In this document: piece by piece, positions 34,430 to 46,699 of the stretch
Position numbering within the stretch: position 1 is the stretch's first letter
Layout: each line of letters opens with the position of its first letter
From: Parelaphostrongylus tenuis
Lineage: Eukaryota > Nematoda > Chromadorea > Rhabditida > Metastrongylidae
Length of the DNA: 64,000 nt
Reading direction: 5' to 3'
Assembly (NCBI GenBank): GCA_019055375.1
Contig: JAHQIW010007131.1
Location: 434,001-498,000 of the forward strand
Notes under the pieces: generated by a model
What the model was told of the DNA's origin: nothing
What the model saw: the letters and a program-made list of their open reading frames with translations, nothing else
Databases searched by the model: none
Made by a program: the position numbers and the translations under genes

Positions 34430-35650
34430 TAGTTTCCCGGTTGAGGGCTAGGGCTTCCCTCATTAATGCCTGTTCACTGGTCATGTGATTGATGTTTGCT
34501 TGTGACGCTGTAAAATCTGTCTCTGGCTGTTGATCAGTAGCTATTGCATTGGTTCTTGTGTTGGCAGGTAGTTCTTTCTTGTGGGCTGTTGGTGCTCTTG
34601 TAGTTGTTGTGGAGCTTTCTTTTTTCTTCCGTTCTGTTGAAGCAAATTGTTTGTTCGTAATATTTTGCCTTCTGCATACAGAGGTATAGTGTTCATGCCT
34701 GTGACAGTTGGCAAGAGCCACCATGGCAAGTGGATGATCTGTGATTCTTTGATTCACAGTTGTGGCATAGATCGTGTATTTGCATGACGTTCGATCTCCC
34801 CTCCATGGTTCAATGTTGTGGCAATCGTTTGGTCAATGCCCTACCCTTTTTTGCGATAGGAACACGGTTTTCTCGTTATTATTCTTTGCTGACTTGAATG
34901 GGCTTGTGGAGGAGCTCCAACATTTGTGTCCCTGACGACATATCTGAGGTAGACTTTTTCGCGCATTTGATATTGAAGTTGAAGTTTCCTCTTTAATGTG
35001 CTCCATTATACTTGCCAGCATTTATTCGTCAGCCATGTGCCTTCTATTTGACGTCTTTTCTGTTTAACGTGGCGTTGGATATCCTTTGTGAACTTCTCAA
35101 GCAGTAGCTGTTGCGGAATCGCGCCATCTATCAGTTCCCCTTTTTGTTTCAACTGGATGATAGTAGAATAAAGTGACTCACAGAGTTAGTCCCTGATCCC
35201 TTAAGGCGACAACTTTGGGCTTCGACTATGCGTAATTTTCGCCAAAGTTGTTCGATGATGTTTTGCGGATCCCATATTTTTTTCTTAATTGGGCTATTAA
35301 CAAGGAATATGCTTCTCGTGACACTCTCTAAAGTTCAGCTGTTTCTTTGGGTTCTCCTTCAAGTAGTAAGTCATCTTCTGAAAATCATTATAGGTCGCAA
35401 GTGCACGTAGTGCTCAAATGCTCCCAAGAATGAGTCCCATTGTCAAGTTGCTTTTCGCTGAATTTCGGGATTGGAATAGGAGGTAAGGTTGAAGCTGGTA
35501 CTTCATCATGCGGTTAGATAAATTGCTCGGTGGACTAATTACGGCATCCCGTGTGGGTTCCAGTGTGCTTTCCAACTTATCTGAGAGTTTCAGAAGTTTG
35601 GTTCGATGGAACTGTTGTCCCATCGATCAGATCAGTTGCTTTTTCCATAT
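34430..35650 (-). pseudogene. BEL copy 1: gag (DUF1759-like) and zinc-knuckle region
   Basis: Segments on the minus strand include LNLSNRMMKYQ-like text at 35,414-35,623, MLASIMEHIKEE (34,833-35,021), and further left MPWWLLPTVTGMNTI and a basic Lys/Gln/Thr-rich stretch. The corresponding cleaner version is in copy 3 (61,361-62,476). The upstream end is lost at 35,650. Confidence 0.75.
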
Positions 35651-35700
35651 TTTTTTATTTTTATTATTTTATTTTTTATTTTTTTTATATATTTCCATAG
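35650..35700. other. Tandem-duplication junction, AT-rich
   Basis: BEL gag homology stops at about 35,650. A T/A-only tract of some 45 bp follows, and homology to 24,720 onward starts at about 35,700. This is the breakpoint between the tandem units. Confidence 0.75.
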
Positions 35701-38111
35701 CGCAATTAAGGCAACTTGCTGCCATAACTAGAAAATTGGTGTATTAAGGGTACGAAACTTGAAAGTCTCACTAACTGACCAAAATCTGTTAAGCCATCAT
35801 GGCTCGGCAACTCGGCGAATGCAAACCTGAAAAACTGGCTTCGTGCTTGGAAAGAACAGCATAAAACCTCTTTTGACTTTGTGGTAGTTGACAATGATCA
35901 GGGATCAAATTATTTTGTATGCTTACTTGAGTAGCCCGCCTTCAAGATGAGTCGAAAGTGAATATTTCAGCAAATTTTCCGCCAAAATTACACGTGATTG
36001 GTTGAACAATACGTTTATCCTGTGTTCGTTAGGAATCCGTTACGTTAATTACTATATGAGAATATCTGAGTTATGGAGAAAGCCATCTCAAGAGACATTT
36101 GCCTGAATTCCAAAAATTTTTCTCCATGTTTTGATATGCTTATTTACTAAATCGTTCCATAAGTTTTGACTACAGCAATAAACACCAGATCTATCAATCA
36201 ATGTAATTGAAATTGCATAATTTTGGTATCGTTCAATTGCGCATTTTCTTGCGAACATTTTTGTGCACAGTTTGCCCATGCTTCCTCTAAGATTGAGTTG
36301 TCTTGGGAACAAATCGCTTGCTTGGGAACACATGCACGAATGGCGCTCAGAGGAAGATGCAAGTATAGCGGCGGGCAAAACTAGTGAATTTTGAGGCAAT
36401 GATAGTGTTGCAGTATGGACGGCTAGGAAGAGTAATTTGCGAAGCTCAAAGGCGGATGAAACAGTCTTTAGGATTCGGGTCGTCAGCCAAAGCTCGTTAT
36501 CTTGGCACCGCTTCACTAGTACTTTCCTCAGTGCGTCATCCGTGCATGAGTAGCAAGCGAATTTGTTCCCAAGACAATTCCATCTTGAAGCAAGTATGGA
36601 CATATTCTATGACAAAATATTCACAAGAATATGCGCAGTTATATAATGTTGTAAAACAGTTGTCGTGCCAAAATCATTGAGCGCCTTTTAATAGGAATCC
36701 GCACAACCCGCGCTAAGAGCGTCGATTTCTGTAGACGTCTGAACAGGTTAAGGGGAATAGCTGACTCTACCGAAAACGCTCTATGTCATAGAAATTTTCA
36801 TCTTAGGAGAACCCTGTCTAGATGACCAAAATCTGTCGGACCATCATGGTTTAGCACTAGGCCATTATCACACCCGAACAATCGAAACTTCGTGCCCAGG
36901 ATACTCAAGAGGTATTTCAGCTTTGACGGTGGTTAACGGCATTCATAGGGATTCATTCGTTTTGTATCCTTATTTGGGTAAACCGTTGAACATGCGGCGA
37001 AAGTGAAAGTTGCGGTAATTTTCGGTATTTATATGTTAACGGCGATAAATGAATATTCGACCTAATCGCTGGACAAAATTTTTTCATAGGAATGTTAGTA
37101 ATTATTCGAAAGTCGAAATCTCTGACGAGAGCCATAATCGATTTTCAAGAGGATCCTTACAACGCTGCAAAATTCGAATTAAAATTATGTTTTATATGGG
37201 CAGCGCAATCTACAAGTACTTTGCTGGAAACATGAAAGGCAAATCAACATGTAGAGGATTTCTCGGAGTGTCAGAGTAATATATTTTGATCAAATCTTCC
37301 GAAGCAAGTAGAAAATTCCTAATTGAATGATAAGTTGCACCTACATATCCAACTCTCTGATGGCCCCCACCCCGCCGTGAATTGATCGGTAAACAAGCTC
37401 GCCGAATATGTGAAGCTCGACCTAGATTTCCCTGTTACACTGCAGTGAAACGGTCTTTACCAGAAAATAAGCACGGCTCTGGAATTAGCGAAACCTACTC
37501 TATCTGAATGATTATAATAGTTTAAAGAAAAAGCTCTGTCCAGCGAGTTTAAAGCATAAATCTTTCTTTCTCCTATAGCGCTATCAAGAGAGCTTTTACA
37601 AAAAACAACAAACTTTTGAGTTTTCGAGACTTTGCTATCGAAAGAATACTGGCAATTCAAGGAAGGAGTTTTGCCCAGCGAAATATAAGCGGGATAGAAA
37701 AAAGCGCAAACACGTGAAACATAATATTATTTCGGATTTTATAGCGTTGTAAATGGGTGTTTCAAAAAACCGGCCAGGTACGGCTGTAAGCAGAGATTTA
37801 AGCTTTGAATTAATATTGACATTCCATGCAAAAATTTGTCCAGCGAGTGAGGTCGAATATTCATTTATCGCCGCTTAGCATTTAAGTCTTAAACTTTCTG
37901 TCAATTTAACATGTTGCTAGCTCACCAGTACTTTATCCTGTGTTCGCTAGAAAACCCGCTAACGATAATTATTATGTGAGAGTATTCAAACCCATGGAGA
38001 TAGCCGTAATGGAGGACATTAGCTTGAAATTCAACAATTTGTCTTCGGATGAGAATAAGACTATAAAGAGCGGTTATTCTCAATGATATAATACGTCTAT
38101 CATAATAACAC

Positions 38112-38385
38112 GCTTTTGCACTTTGCACTTATTATCCGTCTTCACAGTGTTCTTTTTTCTACTCTGAGTATCCCAGTACTTCTAGCATTCAATCTTTTTC
38201 ATCTTCTTCTTGGACGTCATAGAATACTGGTTGAACAAGACCTCTTTGCAATCTCGAGGATAACCTGGCCATGACGTTCCATGGGTGCTCTTTGCTGAAT
38301 GTCGGAGAAGCGCTGAGGTGGAGTCGGTCCCACGCGCGCTGCGACAAGCACCACAACCTCTGGCCACTGCCCCTACCACCTCCTC
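38112..38385 (-). repeat. tRNA-derived SINE, family A
   Basis: Unit-2 duplicate of 27,158-27,423. The A box has decayed to GTGGCCAGAGG-like sequence and the tail is intact. Tail on the left, head near 38,380. Confidence 0.75.
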
Positions 38386-38889
38386 GAAATATCAACGGCA
38401 AGTAATTTCGTTTCTGTGAACTGTGAAGACCGACTTTGTATCAAACTCGGAATCCTCCATTATCTTTAAGTTCGCGTTGTCCGAATAGAGGTACCCGTGA
38501 AGAGATCACATAAACTGCGAATGTCAATAGTACGCTTGAATAAGAAACATATACAAAACAGTGGAAAACACGAGACTTGAAGCATTCCGTCTACTGTAAA
38601 GGCAAATGTAAAACAATGAAATGATACTTGTGTCTGCCATCCGGCTTTAAATTTTTACATTGAGCTTACTGTCGTCCGAGTAGTGTGTTCTTTGTGTAAC
38701 TGCAGAATACTACATTTTTAGCCGACTTCTTGATCGCGGATCGAATCTTCACTCGCTCCTCTCCCTATCACCTATATTCTTCTTCCTTCCTTCCCATTTT
38801 GTTGTATGGAAAGCTTCTCAACGACAGGAGGAGGTATGATAGATAATACACGCATCAAAATTACTTTTTTGTTTCTCATTAGCAAAACT

Positions 38890-41040
38890 TTCAGGACGAT
38901 AGGGGAAATTTTCTCCATGCAACTTTCCTGTCGTTCTACAAAAGACGCGGAAGACTGCTGCTTGGAAAATATTCATCGCTAATGTTCTTCTTACAAGGCA
39001 ATACAGGTGGAATAATTTTACTGATACTTCCGTATGTACCTTCCAAATTATTAACACACAATACTAATACTAGTATGTAAGTAAAGCAAGTGTATAGGAA
39101 AAGTCACCTTGTTTGTCTTGTTTTGGTTTTTTAAAATTATATCATAAATTTCTCAATTCCACGCCATCTTTGTGAAGAAAAAGCGCAGATACGGAAGTCG
39201 CTTTCGAAATCAGTTGAACATCACTTGCCTAGTTGAATTATGTGGTCTTTTGTTTCGACTTTTTTCAATTTGTAATTAAAGGAAACACTTTTAAATGTGA
39301 GGATTTTTATAACAAAAAGTTGATAAATAGCGAAAAATTACTTACTCTAAAATTATTCATGACAAATAGCAAAAATGAAATGTGATTACATTGACATGTA
39401 TGTTATACTTCATTCAACGAAGCGTTAATCAGAGGTGGACACCAAGTCAGCAAACTTCGACTATTCCACAATTCACGGAGTTGTAGAATAATCTACTGTA
39501 ATGTAGTTCACACTGTATTTATACTCACAGGATTTTTTGAGACGAGAAAGTACTAGAGATACTATTCCTAAAAACCCAATCATCGAATCACGACTTCCAA
39601 TTTCTTTTTTATTTTTCAAGAATATTTCTAGCCTGACCGAGGTTGTTACGTTACATTTCGTAGTGATATCGGACCGATTCGGCGGTATCATCATCTTCAG
39701 AGTCACTCGCACTCTATCATAAAGACGGAGCGACGAAGAATAGTACGTACGTGACCAGAAAATTATGCCTGCCAGCGTACCTACAGCCATTGCCTTGCGG
39801 CTAATACGAACAATATATGTTATCTCTTCAATGAGTTGTTCGTCGCTCCACCTCTATGATAGGAGCAAGTGGTCGTTGTAAATGCTACTTTGATGGTCCG
39901 TTTTCGAGACAAGTCAAGAGTTTGAATCCCAGTGGATTTCTTCCTCCAAATTCATATTTTGCTTGTTCAATAACAGTAATGCGTTATAGTAAACAATACC
40001 TACTTTAGATCACCGCCGCATCTGCCTAGTGGGTTATGGGAATTATTACGTGACTTCGTGAAAGCCATCGCAGAAGTTTGTGTTTTTTTTCTCGACTAAT
40101 TTCTTCACCCTTTTCCTTTCAACATCATTTTTACCTTTCAGAGTTGTTGGTGGCAGACTTGCATTAGATCAAGAGAAAAACATTCTAATTGTAAATATTT
40201 GATAGTTGGTGTCAGCGAGCAGATATGAGATTTCATTGCTCTCTTAGATCGGCTCCTATCACGTTTCTCGAACGGTGCACTTATGCACTTCGATAGTATC
40301 AGTGGTAAGTAAGTTCATTTGTTGAGCTTGAAAAATTCTAAGAATTGCAAAAATGCGAGAAAGAGCGTGGAGGTTATTCTATGATTAAGTTCAATAGGTT
40401 TTCATAGCTTTCTTGTTTCTCATTGTTCTTATATTTCCAGAGAGCCGTGCTCATTGGCGTAACACAAAGCGATAATATCCTCCCAACGATCATACTTTAT
40501 CCATTGTACCAAGAAATATGGTATATCAATTAGAGAGAGAGTTTCACGAATTTGCGAAAGAGGAGTTTGAAGTGATTTTCAAGTGAGTTTGTTGCAGTTG
40601 ATTTCATCACAGCATATACTCTTAGACATCAATAATCAATTATTAAGAAAAGCCACTAATGGGACCAACAATGCTCTCGATGTTCTTCGCTTAACACTAC
40701 AATTTCACTACGAAAAAATCAAGCCGGAGCGACCAATGTTTGACTTAAACCACTCGTGATGATCTTTTTTTCTATTATTGAGTAAATTTTGGGTTTATCT
40801 CATGCTCATTAAGCCTCTCGTCCCTCTAGGGTCACGAAATGGCATCAAACTTTTCCGAAATTAGTTAACTAAATATAGTGCGTGCCGTAACGTTCTAGGA
40901 GTAATATTCCAGCACTCTAGGGAAAATCGATTCGATTGGTATCCAACGACATTCGTGAAGACGACAATTCTCAAGCAGCAGAGGAACCTACGAAAATTTT
41001 GAAGACAGTGGATGTTGAATATAATTCACACAGTGGTCCC
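38890..41040. other. Unit-2-specific stretch, no gene established
   Basis: Not present in unit 1. Apart from the exon candidates at 40,248-40,582 and a conserved-looking but unidentified tract near 39,620-39,760 ('atcggaccgattcggcgg'), nothing was recognised. Confidence 0.4.
40248..40582 (+). CDS. Two candidate exons, unknown protein
   Basis: Exon candidate 1 (40,248-40,304) lies between CTCTTAG and GTAAGT and reads IGSYHVSRTVHLCTSIVSV. Candidate 2 (40,441-40,582) follows ATATTTCCAG and ends at GTGAGT. Its best frame (from about 40,490) reads HTLSIVPRNMVYQLE then FHEFAKEEFEVIFK, but a stop lies upstream in that frame, so the true acceptor or the assembly may be off. Not found elsewhere in the window. 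Family not recognised. Confidence 0.25.
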
Positions 41041-41334
41041 CAAAAAATATTTCATTCATCCAACCACACCCTCTCACATCCACCGCCATACACGCACCCA
41101 CACTCACTCATGGCCAACCAACCAGGCAATCTGTCCTACCGTGTCCATCATCCGGCTTCCTGTTCTATCATTATCTCTGCGATACAAGTTATGAGTTTGT
41201 CAGCAAACGATCGCGAATGTAGTGAGCTTTGAAAAAGGATAAAGCTTTTGGCGTAGATCAATCCCTGAGTTGCGGCATGCAGTGATGTTCAAATCTTAAC
41301 TTCGTTTCCGGCTGATTGAATGCACATGTGACCT

Positions 41335-41540
41335 TTGCAATGACTCGCGGTAGCCTTTCGCTTATCGAGACAGTGTTTCTTATCCTCCCAGACATGTCTG
41401 AGTCTTGTCTGGTAGCAGTGTACCAACCCCGGAAGGGTAGATGGCTTGGTGATCTAGAGGAACGAGATCGAATATCGACTTTGTGTTCGACTCAAAGCAC
41501 CACTAACCACTGCGCCACCTTCGCTCTTCTTTCGTGAGTA
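41335..41540 (-). repeat. tRNA-derived SINE, family B
   Basis: Duplicate of 29,245-29,445. A box TGGCGCAGTGG is intact on the minus strand near 41,510-41,520. Confidence 0.75.
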
Positions 41541-44500
41541 TATATTGGTGTTGATTCCAGTTACGTTGACAGCCATCCGACAATTGTAATCGATAAGAAC
41601 TTGTTATATACCGGCTTTTAGCAGTGGTATGATGTTATAATTACATCACCAAAACAATGAGTTATATTTTAGTTTCAGTGGTAGTTGAGTCGATGCTTGC
41701 GTGCTTTGCGATAGAGTGCTTCTCTTTGACTCGTCTTGATTTGTCCTGCCACGCGGGATTTTGGGATACTATTTTGCCCATCAATCGACATGCTCCTCGT
41801 AGAACGGTGTGTCCCATGAATAGTGAGGTTCCACAGGCTTTGGAGAAATGGTTTTCCTTGTAAGGTGAGTGGTGTGTGCCATCCAAGTGGGTCATGAATA
41901 GCCACAACTTGTTCGGCGATTGATCGCTTCGTCAATTTACTTTTCTTTGGGTAACTGCATGAGAGAAAGAGTTCATCTTCGAGTGCATGCCACATAATTT
42001 CTAAAAGCTTTTGTTTCGTAGTTGATGTCAAATGCTGTGGGGGTATTTTGCTTAGCATCTGCTGATCATTTTATGAGAACTGTCGTAGGTTCATCCCTAA
42101 ATCTTTGAAGATTTGTTTTGATTCTCTGTATGTCTTGATGGCTTCCCACGTTGATTTGGCTGTCATAGTGACATTGTCGACGTACCTATTTTCCAACAAG
42201 TCTTCAGATAGTGCAGAGATTTTGTATGATTGTTTAAGTGGTACTTGATAATTCCTGCTAAAGGAAATGGTGAGCAATTGAGGCCAAAGGTGACCCGTGT
42301 GAATCTATAAACGAGTAGATTTCTTGAGTCACAAGATTGGCTGATGTCCTTGATCTATAAAAAGCGTGTAGCGTCCCTGTCTTGTTCCTGCAATCGCACT
42401 CGAAGAAAGGCTTTTTCTGTCGCTTAGTAGCGCAATGTTCCCGATGCGAAATCGTAGGAAATGTCACATATCTGCGGTAAAAGAGTTGGCCCTTGGTGAA
42501 GGAAATCAATCTAAGACGGTGACAACTTTGAGTGTGCTGAAGCGTCGTAAACAGTTCGTGACTTTGTAGTTTCCTTGTGCGGAGTGAGTATCGCGTGGTG
42601 CGGGAGATAGTGAATGATAGCTTCGTTATTGGATCGTGATTCATCGACTTCTTTTATAATGTTTTGTTGAAATTGTTCGGCAATACTTTCTTATTGGCGC
42701 GATACAGGGGGTTGTCTCTTGGAATAGCGAGTGTTACCTGCAGTCTCCTGACTGCCATGCTTTTGTTGCTTAGTAATGTATGTGCGTCCTCCCTCCATGG
42801 TAGTTGCACGTAGTAGCCGTCGTGCCTTTTTTGTATCGTGCTTTCGAATTGTTTCCAGACTTCCATATTTCGTTGTTGGCGCTCTTTTATGTTGGAATCG
42901 GTGAATTTTTGGACTCGCGCGGATTGAAGAGCACAGAAATCGTTCCATGACTGTTCTTCTGTGGTTGTTTGAGTAGACCGTGTGGTGTGTGTGTGCGACC
43001 AGCACCGTGCTATTATGGGCTACCATACAACGGTTGTCGTTGACTTCTACAACATGGTATCCTAGCTTAGAAGGGATCAGTTTTAGTCTAGATGTTGATG
43101 CATAGGTTGGCACTGATTGAGTCTGTAGTAGGAGAACACATCTGACAACCGAGTAGGACTTCTGGGTGAACACTGTCTGCCAACGGGTCAATGGAGAGGC
43201 GTATATTGTTACGAGCTGAGAAGTTCTTATCTTCTTCACTAAGTGGGATGAATTTGAGTAGTTTTCTAAACGATTTCACAATCGTTACTACGATGTCGTG
43301 TTTTGTTCCGTATGTATCAATCAGATGTAATATCGTAATTTCACAAGTCTGCTTGATCGCTTTTAGGTCTCCAAATGTATGAATATTTAAATCGATGGAA
43401 TCGATCGCGTGCAGTCGAAGACGTTGGGCCAGTTTTTTTGTTGTATCAAGCAAACGTCTATTCGCTCCTTAATTCCAAGTGTCTCGGTTGAGGGCTAGAG
43501 CTTGCCCCATTAGTACCTGTTTACTGGTCATGTGGTTGATGTTTGCTTGTAACACTGTAGAATCTGTCTCTGGCTGTTAATCAGTAGCTATTGCGTTGGT
43601 TCTTGTGTTGGCAGGTAGTTCCTTCTTGTGGGCTGTTGGTGCTCTTGTAGTTGTTGTGGAGCTTTCTTTTTCTTTCGTTCTGTTAAAGCAAATTGTTTGT
43701 TCGTGATATTTTGCCTTCTTCATATAGAGGTATGGTGTTCATGCCTGTGACAGTTTGGCAAGAGCCACCTTGGCAAGTGGATGTCTTGTGATTCTTTGAT
43801 CCACAGTTGTGACATAGATCGCGTTTTTGCATGACGTTCGATCTCCCCTCCATGGTTCGAATGTTGTGGCAATCGTTTGGTCAATGCCCTGCCTTTTTGC
43901 GATAGAAACACGGTTTTCTTGTTATTATTTTTGCTGACTTGAATGGTCTTGTGGAGGAGCTCCAACATTTGTGTCCCTGACAACATATCTGAGGTCGACT
44001 TTTTCGCGCATTTGATTTGAAGTTGAAGTTCCTCTTTAATGTGCTCCATTATACTTGCCAGCATTTATTCCGTCAGCCATGTGCCTTCTATTTGACGTCT
44101 TTTCTGTATAACGTGGCGTTGGATATCCTTTGTGAACTTCTCAAGCAGTAGCTGTTGCGGAATCGCGCCATCTATCAGTTCCCCTTTTTGTTTCAACTGG
44201 ATGATAGTAGAATAAAGTGACTCACAAAGTTTCTCCCTGATCCCTTAGGCGACAACTTTGGGCTTCGACTATGCGTAATTTTCGCCAAAGTTGTTCGATG
44301 ATGTTTTGCGGATTCCTATATTTTTTCTTAATTGGGCTATTACCAAGGAATATGCTTCTCGTGACACACTATAAAGTTTAGCTGTTTCTTTGGGTTCTCC
44401 TTCAAGTAGTAAGTCATCTTCAGAAAATCATCTATAGGTCGTAAGTGCACGTAGTACTCAAATGCTCCCAAGAATGAGTCCCATTACCAAGTTTGCTTTT

Positions 44501-45106
44501 CGCTGAATTTTCGGCGATTGGAATAGGAGCTAAGGTTAAAGTTGGTACTTCGGCGATGCGGTTAGATAAATTGCTCGGTGGACTAATTACGGCATCCGTG
44601 TGGGTTTCAGTGTGCTTTCCAACTTATCTAAGAGTTTCAGAAGTTTGGTTCGATGGACTGTTGTCCTATCGATCAGATCAGTTGCTTTTTCCATATTACC
44701 CTCGACTCGTGTTTCAATTTGCCGTAGTTGTGGTGTGTTAGAGTTGAGGCGATCTACTGCTGTGTTTTAGTTGTCCAGTGCTATTTGGTCAACGTTCTTT
44801 GGGTTTCGATATCAATCTTTGCTTGTTGCAGCTCATCTTGCAGTGAAATGATGTACCCCTTACGATCAGCTTCTTCGGATGGAAAGGTTTTTGTGGTCGT
44901 TTAAATAGGTTTTCAGAAGGTTAATGGTTTTTGTCAAGACCGCTTGGCGCGCGGCAAGAATGGACGTCATGGGTGAATGTGGGTGAAGTTAAAATACGAG
45001 TTTTGCGGAGTTAAGTCTTGAGAATATTGCTTTATGAAAAGGAAACCGCGTACCTTTGCTCTTCCCAAGCTGAGGTTGTTCGCTTTTTACTGATGATGCC
45101 TTCGTT

Positions 45107-45120
45107 CGGCCGATGCACCA
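45107..45120 (-). promoter_or_regulatory. BEL copy 2 primer-binding site (tRNA-Gly)
   Basis: The minus strand reads TGGTGCATCGGCCG, the reverse complement of the 3' end (with CCA) of a typical tRNA-Gly(GCC). It starts one base after the 5' LTR. Copy 3 keeps 11 of these bases at 61,209-61,219. Confidence 0.85.
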
Positions 45121-45121
45121 C

Positions 45122-45803
45122 TATTTTTGGTTCAGTGATAGTTGAGTCGTTGCTTGTGTGCTCTGCGATAGAGTGTTGCTCTTTGACTCGTCTTGATTTG
45201 TCCTGCCACGCGGAATTTTGGGATAGGATTTATCCTTACAACAAACAACCTAAATACATCAAATATACACACATACATGTGCACACAACCATCATGAGCA
45301 TCAACGATGCGAACTTAATCATACAAGAGAACGATAAAGTTGATGCGAAGGAGAAGTGAGTGACGACGTCAAAAATGAGTAATTGAATCGAGATACATGA
45401 TAGGAAGGGGTAATTGATAGCTGATGTCTTGACACCTACTTAATATTATCGCAGATTAGTAGAATGAGATAAAGAGAATGAGCAAGCAATGAGATCGTAA
45501 AGAGGAATCAAGTGCCATTATGGGCGTGATTCTCCACCATAGCCATCTTCTGACCGCTGAGCAACCATTCGTCGAAAGGTGTCCGCCATCGGCATTGTTC
45601 CGGATACATCGCGATCTCGGGCAGATATACACGCTAATTACGTCGCCTTCTGATTACCTGAGGCAGTTTCCACAGGATATAATATTTACTTCATCGATAA
45701 ATTTATCTTATATTTTCATCCTTTACATTGTGTTGTATTATCTAGAGTATGTACATGTGCGACGCAAAGGAAATAGCAGTTGTTTGGCAGAGCAACTGCT
45801 ATA
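45122..45803 (-). repeat. BEL copy 2, 5' LTR (682 bp)
   Basis: On the minus strand, TATAGCAG at 45,803 to AAAATA at 45,122. Followed by the primer-binding site on the left and flanked on the right by AGTTA (45,804-45,808). Confidence 0.9.
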
Positions 45804-45829
45804 AGTTATATGTAAAACTTTGAACGTCA

Positions 45830-45905
45830 AGCAGGAGCCAAACTTGTGCTCCACCCTTTCCGGTTTACGTAATAACCGCTGCACTACCGCGGCTCCTTTT
45901 CAGCT
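45830..45905 (-). repeat. Short tRNA-like SINE remnant, family C
   Basis: The minus strand GGAGCCGCGGTAGTGCAGCGG resembles a pol III A box region, with AGTTTGGCTCC as a weak B box about 45 nt on. The inverted duplicate is at 60,425-60,505 and a diverged relative at 50,450-50,535. It does not fold as a complete tRNA. Confidence 0.5.
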
Positions 45906-45993
45906 GCCAACCTTTTTGCGAGGCAAGGTATATAAAAAACTGTCAGAATGGGAGGCTAAAAGTATTTCATCTAGTTTAAAGATGACAGTGTAG

Positions 45994-46329
45994 TCAGTCG
46001 TAGCTGCCATCTGACTTAGACATTGGCAGTAAGCTACTGTATCTTCCGTGTGGCGCGTATTTGGTGTAACTACGGATTACGACATTTTTTTCTAATTTCT
46101 TAACCTCCTCAGTTTCTTCAATCCTCACTCTCCCACCTACATTTTTTTCCTTCCTTCCTGTGCTTATTATACGAAAAGCAACCATAAGCGGTATGTAAGA
46201 TAACATACATACCAAAATTACCATTGTTTGATTCTCAGTAACATTACTTTCAGAGCCTCCAAGAAATAACCTAAAAACGCAACACCAAGCAAGAGCCATC
46301 AAAACCCAACACCAAGCAGGACACTTCAA
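45994..46329 (-). CDS. Small membrane-protein-like ORF in recurrent unit M
   Basis: A 111-aa frame. Residues 1-25 (MKCPAWCWVLMALAWCCVF onward) look like a signal peptide. Next come SNVTENQT with two N-glycosylation sequons, a hydrophobic segment VILVCMLSYIPLMVAF, and a basic/acidic tail (STGRKEKNVGGRVRIEE). The inverted copy at 60,026-60,154 keeps MSLAWWW, ES-x-VTENQT in the same frame before two stops, so the frame seems to derive from a coding ancestor. No family recognised and no splice context confirmed. It may be a fragment of a duplicated host gene. Confidence 0.4.
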   Translation of the reverse strand: MKCPAWCWVLMALAWCCVFRLFLGGSESNVTENQTMVILVCMLSYIPLMVAFRIISTGRKEKNVGGRVRIEETEEVKKLEKNVVIRSYTKYAPHGRYSSLLPMSKSDGSYD

Positions 46330-46699
46330 GCTCGTCCTATCAGGAACATGCGAGTACTAGGTATTTCTTTTTGGAACTTTTTTTTTCCTTTTTCAAAGGC
46401 AAACTGAAGAATCCTGTTGTAAAGTACGCAGAAGGATTTTCATGAATTTCATTGCAATTTTCTAAATCTTTTTCAATATGAGTCGCATCATTGCATCATG
46501 ATTCACTTTCTGTCCTCGTAATTCACGCGTTTAGTGCTGATCGTATGGGTTTTTCTTGAAACTCTGTGAAAACTATGTTAGAGCATTCCTAACTAGTTAC
46601 ATAATTAGGCCTTATAGCTCTTTATCGTAGAATATACTGCCTGGCAACCTGTGCTTTTCGAAAACAGCAACCATTGACCCCCTTTGTGGTGATAAATCG

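Larger units (their letters stand above)
24700..35650. repeat. Tandem duplication, unit 1
   Basis: 24,725-27,915 aligns with 35,700-38,885 and 28,960-35,650 aligns with 41,050-44,700 (with a deletion in unit 2). The segments 27,915-28,960 and 38,885-41,050 are not alike, so one unit was remodelled. Unit 1 ends inside the BEL gag region at an AT-rich junction (35,650-35,700). Confidence 0.85.
29565..35650 (-). mobile_element. BEL/Pao LTR retrotransposon, copy 1 (5' truncated)
   Basis: Minus-strand order from right to left: gag (DUF1759-like), zinc-knuckle/protease (DUF1758, with DTG), reverse transcriptase with YVDN, Pao peptidase A17/RNase H region, integrase, DUF5641 tail, polypurine tract, 3' LTR. 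The 5' LTR and start of gag are missing; the element breaks near 35,650. The frame is interrupted many times, so it is not functional. This is the most complete pol of the three copies and the only one that keeps the integrase and 3' pol end in this window. Confidence 0.92.
41666..45803 (-). mobile_element. BEL/Pao retrotransposon, copy 2 (internally deleted)
   Basis: About 100 bp of 3' LTR (41,666-41,766) join directly to the A17/RNase H region at about 41,770, so the rest of the LTR, DUF5641 and integrase are gone. To the right follow RT (YVDN at 42,173-42,184), protease region (LDTTKK, active site lost, near 43,431-43,450), gag and a full 5' LTR. AGTTA flanks both ends. Not functional. Confidence 0.92.
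35700..46694. repeat. Tandem duplication, unit 2
   Basis: Contains diverged copies of unit 1 features: R2 at 36,220-36,640, T1 at 37,030-37,885, SINE A at 38,112-38,385 (-), unit M at 38,650-38,885, SINE B at 41,335-41,540 (-) and BEL copy 2. The single-base indel density against unit 1 is high. Confidence 0.85.
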
